Assembly (NCBI RefSeq): GCF_009829325.1
Contig: NZ_VUOS01000017.1
Span: 1-64,000, forward strand
From: Nocardia sp. CY41
GTDB taxonomy: Bacteria > Actinomycetota > Actinomycetes > Mycobacteriales > Mycobacteriaceae
Direction of reading: 5' to 3'
Length of the DNA stretch: 64,000 bases
The translations under genes were made by a program, and so were the position numbers. Each line of letters opens with the position of its first letter. Within the stretch, counting starts at the first letter, position 1. Below the pieces are notes generated by a model. It searched no databases. It was not told the origin of the DNA and was given only the letters and a program-made list of their open reading frames with translations. Below, piece after piece: positions 61,358-64,000 of this stretch.

Positions 61358-61415
61358 CCAAGGGAGTTAAGCGCCCGTGGCCCCCGCAGTCAATTCGCCG
61401 GCCGGAAAAAGTCGG

Positions 61416-61433
61416 ACTGGACGAGTGACCAGT
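61416..61433. promoter_or_regulatory. Candidate TetR operator in front of ceramidase
   Basis: ACTGGACGAGTGACCAGT is an interrupted palindrome (ACTGG-x-C...G-x-CCAGT) 38 bp before the ceramidase start and 58 bp from the TetR start. Confidence 0.4.
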
Positions 61434-61471
61434 TGTGTGGTTCGCTGCATCGGGACAGAAGGGAGACGGGT

Positions 61472-63532
61472 ATGCCGGTGTCACGCAGAACTGTTCTGGC
61501 CCGGACCGCGCTCGGTTCCGCCACCCTCGCGGCCGCGGCGGTGCCCGGGATGAGCGACGCGCTCGGCGTTCCGGCGGCCGCCGCCCCGGATTCCGGCGAC
61601 TACGAGATCGGCGTCGGCATCTCCGACATCACCGGCCCGGCCGCCGAATGCGGGATGATGGGCTACTCCCAGCTCGAGCAGCAGACCGCGGGCATCCACC
61701 TGCGCCCGCGCGCGCGGGCGTTCATCATCGGCAGCGCGGGACGGCGCGTCGTCTTCGTGGTCGCCGAGAACGGAATGATCTTCCAATCCGTGCACCGCGG
61801 CGTGCTGACCGAAGTGGCCCGGCGCTTCGGTGGGCTCTATACCGAGCAGAACGTCCTGCTCACCTCGACGCATTCGCACGCGACCTGCGGCGGCTCCAGC
61901 AACGACTACGCCTACAACCTGTCCGTCCTCGGCTTCCAGCAGCAGGTGTACGACGCCGAGGTGAACGGGATCGTCGAGGCGATCGCCGCCGCGCACGCCG
62001 ATCTCGGCCCCGGCTCGCTCGCGCTCGGCCGCACCGAGCTGCACAACGCGAGCGTGAACCGCTCGCGGGTGGCGTGGGAACTGAATCCGTCTGCGGACAA
62101 ACAGCATTTCCCGGACGCCATCGACCCCGCGGTGACCACGCTCGTCCTGCGCAAAGGCGGCAGGACGGCCGGGACCATCACCTGGTTCGCCACGCACAAC
62201 ACGTCAATGACCAACGCGAACCGGCTGATCAGCTCGGACAACAAGGGCTATGCCGCGTTCTCCGCCGAGCATATCGAGCGCGGCGTGCGCTACCTGGACG
62301 GCAAGCCCGAGTTCGTCGCGGCCTTCGCGCAGACCAACGCGGGAGACATGTCCCCCAATCTGAACCTGCGCCCGGGTTCGGGGCCCACCGAGGACGAGTT
62401 CGAGAACACCCGCATCCTCGGCGAGCGTCAGTACGCGGCGTCGAAGGACGCGATGGCGCAAGCGCGAGCGATCTCCGGACCGGTCGACACGATGCTCTGC
62501 TACATCGACTTGGCGGACATCGCCGTGGACGGCCGTTTCACCCCGGACGGCCTCCCACGACGCACCGCGCCGGCCGCGGCGGGCGTCTCGCTGATCGCGG
62601 GCAGTGTCGAGGACGGTCCGGGCCTGCCCGGCGGCCCGATCCCCGAGGGGGTGCGCAATCCGTTCCTCGCGGCGCTGGGCGACCCCGCCCAGCCCGCGCC
62701 GGACTGGTTGGCGGACGCGCAGGCGCCGAAAGCGATCGCGGTGCCGCTCGGGCTGCTGCCGCCGGTGGCGTGGGTGCCGAATGTGCTGCCGATTCAGCTC
62801 GTCCGCATCGGCGAGCTCTATCTGGCCGCCGCGGGTGGCGAGTTCACCATCACGTCGGGCCTGCGCATCCGCCGCGCTGTGGCCGCGGAGCTGAACGTTC
62901 CGCTCGAGCAGGTGCTGATGCAGGGATACGCGAACGCCTATCACGAATACGTCACCACGCCCGAGGAATACGACTCCCAGCAGTACGAGGGCGCTTCGAC
63001 GTTGTTCGGTCGCTACACCTTGTGCGCCTATCAGCAGGAGTTCACCCGCCTGGCCGCGGCATTCGCCGCTCGCAGCCAGGTGCCGCGCGGGCCGGCGCCC
63101 CGCGACGTGTCCCAGCTACAACCGAACTTCCAGCCGGGCGCCGGTCCGGACGCGGCCGCACCGGGCCGCGGATTCGGTGACGTGCTGGTGCAGCCGCACC
63201 CGTCCTACGCTCCTGGAGATCAGGTTCTGGCCGAATTCGTCTCGGCGCACCCGAAGCACGACAATCGCCGCAACGGGACGTTCCTCGAAGTGCAGCGCAA
63301 GACGGCGTCGGGCACTTGGGCGCGGGTGGCCAACGAGGGGGAGTGGGCGGTGAAATACCACTGGAGCAAGCGCGGGCTCGCCGAGTCGGTGGCCCGATTC
63401 ACCTGGGATATCCCGGTCGAGGCCGAACCGGGACGCTATCGCTTCCAGCATTACGCGACCCGCCTGGATCCCGATGGCGCGCTGTACCCGCTCACCGGCA
63501 CGACCGACGAATTCGAGGTGGTCCGACCGTAA
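61472..63532 (+). CDS. Secreted neutral/alkaline ceramidase
   Basis: The 686-residue enzyme splits ceramide into sphingosine and fatty acid. The ATG at 61472 follows GGGAGA; the same frame is open far upstream but without coding character. A signal with Tat-like VSRRTVLARTALGS leads to the mature domain. The ceramidase core shows IGVGISDITGPAAECGMMGY, HLRPRARAFIIG, LLTSTHSHATCGGSSNDYAY (zinc His pair), and the catalytic serine in FAQTNAGDMSPNLNLRPGSG (G-D-x-S-P-N, with Met for the usual Val). FATHNTSMTNANRLISSDNK and YANAYHEYVTTPEEYDSQQY EGAST (split here) are further ceramidase hallmarks. The C-terminal 150 residues form the immunoglobulin-like domain. Since actinobacteria do not make ceramide, host or soil sphingolipids are the likely substrate. 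Confidence 0.93.
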   Translation: MPVSRRTVLARTALGSATLAAAAVPGMSDALGVPAAAAPDSGDYEIGVGISDITGPAAECGMMGYSQLEQQTAGIHLRPRARAFIIGSAGRRVVFVVAENGMIFQSVHRGVLTEVARRFGGLYTEQNVLLTSTHSHATCGGSSNDYAYNLSVLGFQQQVYDAEVNGIVEAIAAAHADLGPGSLALGRTELHNASVNRSRVAWELNPSADKQHFPDAIDPAVTTLVLRKGGRTAGTITWFATHNTSMTNANRLISSDNKGYAAFSAEHIERGVRYLDGKPEFVAAFAQTNAGDMSPNLNLRPGSGPTEDEFENTRILGERQYAASKDAMAQARAISGPVDTMLCYIDLADIAVDGRFTPDGLPRRTAPAAAGVSLIAGSVEDGPGLPGGPIPEGVRNPFLAALGDPAQPAPDWLADAQAPKAIAVPLGLLPPVAWVPNVLPIQLVRIGELYLAAAGGEFTITSGLRIRRAVAAELNVPLEQVLMQGYANAYHEYVTTPEEYDSQQYEGASTLFGRYTLCAYQQEFTRLAAAFAARSQVPRGPAPRDVSQLQPNFQPGAGPDAAAPGRGFGDVLVQPHPSYAPGDQVLAEFVSAHPKHDNRRNGTFLEVQRKTASGTWARVANEGEWAVKYHWSKRGLAESVARFTWDIPVEAEPGRYRFQHYATRLDPDGALYPLTGTTDEFEVVRP

Positions 63533-63541
63533 GCCGCGCGG

Positions 63542-63781
63542 TCACAGACCCGTTTGCGCGCCCTTGTCCCCGCGCCGGGCGCCGCGCCGCTGGACCAGAT
63601 AGATCACGAGTGCGATCAGCCCGACCACCAGTCCCATCAGGCAGACCGGCCGAGCCGACGCCCACCGGTCGCCGCCCGCCCACACCACGACGGTGGCGAT
63701 CAGCCACAGTGCGCTGCCGACCGCGAGCACGGGGCGCGGATCGGTCAGGCGCGGCGGCAGCTGCGGGACTTTCTGTGTCAC
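63542..63781 (-). CDS. DUF2530 small membrane protein (Rv0879c-like)
   Basis: The 79-residue protein begins MTQKVPQLPPRLTDPRPVLA and has two transmembrane helices (VGSALWLIATVVVWAGG and CLMGLVVGLIALVIYLV) and a basic C-terminus. The P-P-R-L-x-D-P-R-P-V pattern before helix 1 is typical of DUF2530. It is divergent from the MarR gene and ends 10 bp from the convergent ceramidase gene. Function unknown. Confidence 0.85.
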   Translation of the reverse strand: MTQKVPQLPPRLTDPRPVLAVGSALWLIATVVVWAGGDRWASARPVCLMGLVVGLIALVIYLVQRRGARRGDKGAQTGL

Positions 63782-63896
63782 GGGCCCAGCCTAATCCGCC
63801 CTGCCGGGTGCGGCGCTGCGGCCGAGCGGAGCGGAGTGGTCGCGGCCTGGCGGGAAGCCGCGACCGGCCGCCAATGGTCCCGTATCGTTTGGCACT

Positions 63897-64000
63897 GTGA
63901 CAACGCCATCGGATGTCAGAGCCCTCGCTGGTGAGCTCTCGCTGGCGGTCGTTCGACTGACGCGGCACCTGCGCGGCCGTCGTGCCGACTCGCAGATCTC
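63897..64000 (+). CDS. MarR-family regulator, N-terminal part (Rv0880-like; cut by window end)
   Basis: A GTG at 63897 opens a frame VTTPSDVRALAGELSLAVVR followed by LTRHLRGRRADSQIS, which runs off the window. The sequence matches the start of Rv0880-type MarR regulators, and the position next to DUF2530 is that of the mycobacterial gene. Only 34 residues are visible, before the DNA-binding wing, so the call leans on gene order as well. Confidence 0.7.
   Translation, partial: MTTPSDVRALAGELSLAVVRLTRHLRGRRADSQI

Noticed and set aside
60638..61471. Upstream part of the frame leading into ceramidase
   Set aside because: It overlaps the end of the GHKL-ATPase-like gene and the whole TetR gene on the other strand. 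The signal peptide starting at 61472 marks the true start.

Overview
The window is high-GC actinobacterial chromosome and fits the genus Nocardia or a close mycolate-forming relative. This rests on gene content: LCP wall ligase, Rpf, polyprenol-phosphate mannose synthase, salicylate-type siderophore genes, acyl-ACP desaturase, DUF2771/DUF3027/DUF2530 genes. From memory, several runs match M. tuberculosis gene order: phoY2-Rv0822c-dus-desA1 (8.2-13.8 kb), dapC-XPB-Rv0862c-Rv0863-rpfA-Rv0870c-cspB (32-50 kb), and Rv0875c-Rv0880 (52.4-64 kb).

Region by region. 0-4.8 kb is a graveyard of mobile elements: IS5, IS21 IstB, IS110 and two Tn3 transposase remnants, beside a truncated PIN gene and a GNAT protein. 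4.8-6.2 kb holds an unusual Fic-like protein whose frame runs straight out of a Tn3 remnant. 6.4-8.1 kb is an ESX-type secretion substrate pair. 8.2-13.8 kb holds phoU, LCP, dus and desaturase genes. 14-17 kb holds four tRNA genes (Lys; Glu, Asp, Phe) and an orphan gamma-butyrolactone-receptor-like TetR regulator. 17-23 kb holds a GAP-family membrane protein, a mannosyl transferase and two glycerolipid acyltransferases. 23.5-26.6 kb holds convergent salicylate synthase and salicyl-AMP ligase genes, with IdeR-type iron boxes at both ends. 26.6-31.8 kb holds an SDR, an AhpD/CMD-family gene, DAHP synthase preceded by an aromatic-rich leader peptide, and an ECF41 (SigJ-like) sigma factor. 32-36.7 kb holds metabolic genes and transporters, then a second ESX-type operon with a toxin-like protein and a lipoprotein. 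37-48 kb holds an acyltransferase, XPB helicase, a helicase-associated protein, an M1 peptidase and smaller genes. 48-50 kb holds rpf with a CRP-like site and a probable c-di-AMP riboswitch, and a cold-shock protein. 50-64 kb holds a sulfatase and a neutral ceramidase, each divergent from a TetR regulator, and the DUF2771/MFS/QC/DUF3027/GHKL-ATPase block. The last gene is a MarR regulator cut by the window end.

The best regulatory stories are: (1) ECF41-type promoters before both the CMD gene and the sigma factor itself, 3 kb apart; (2) a leaderless-looking Tyr-Phe-Trp-Phe leader peptide before DAHP synthase; (3) possible cAMP plus c-di-AMP control of rpf; (4) iron boxes around the salicylate module. 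The best protein oddities are the Fic-like protein with an altered core motif and an internal duplication, and the EspC-like/toxin-like/lipoprotein operon.
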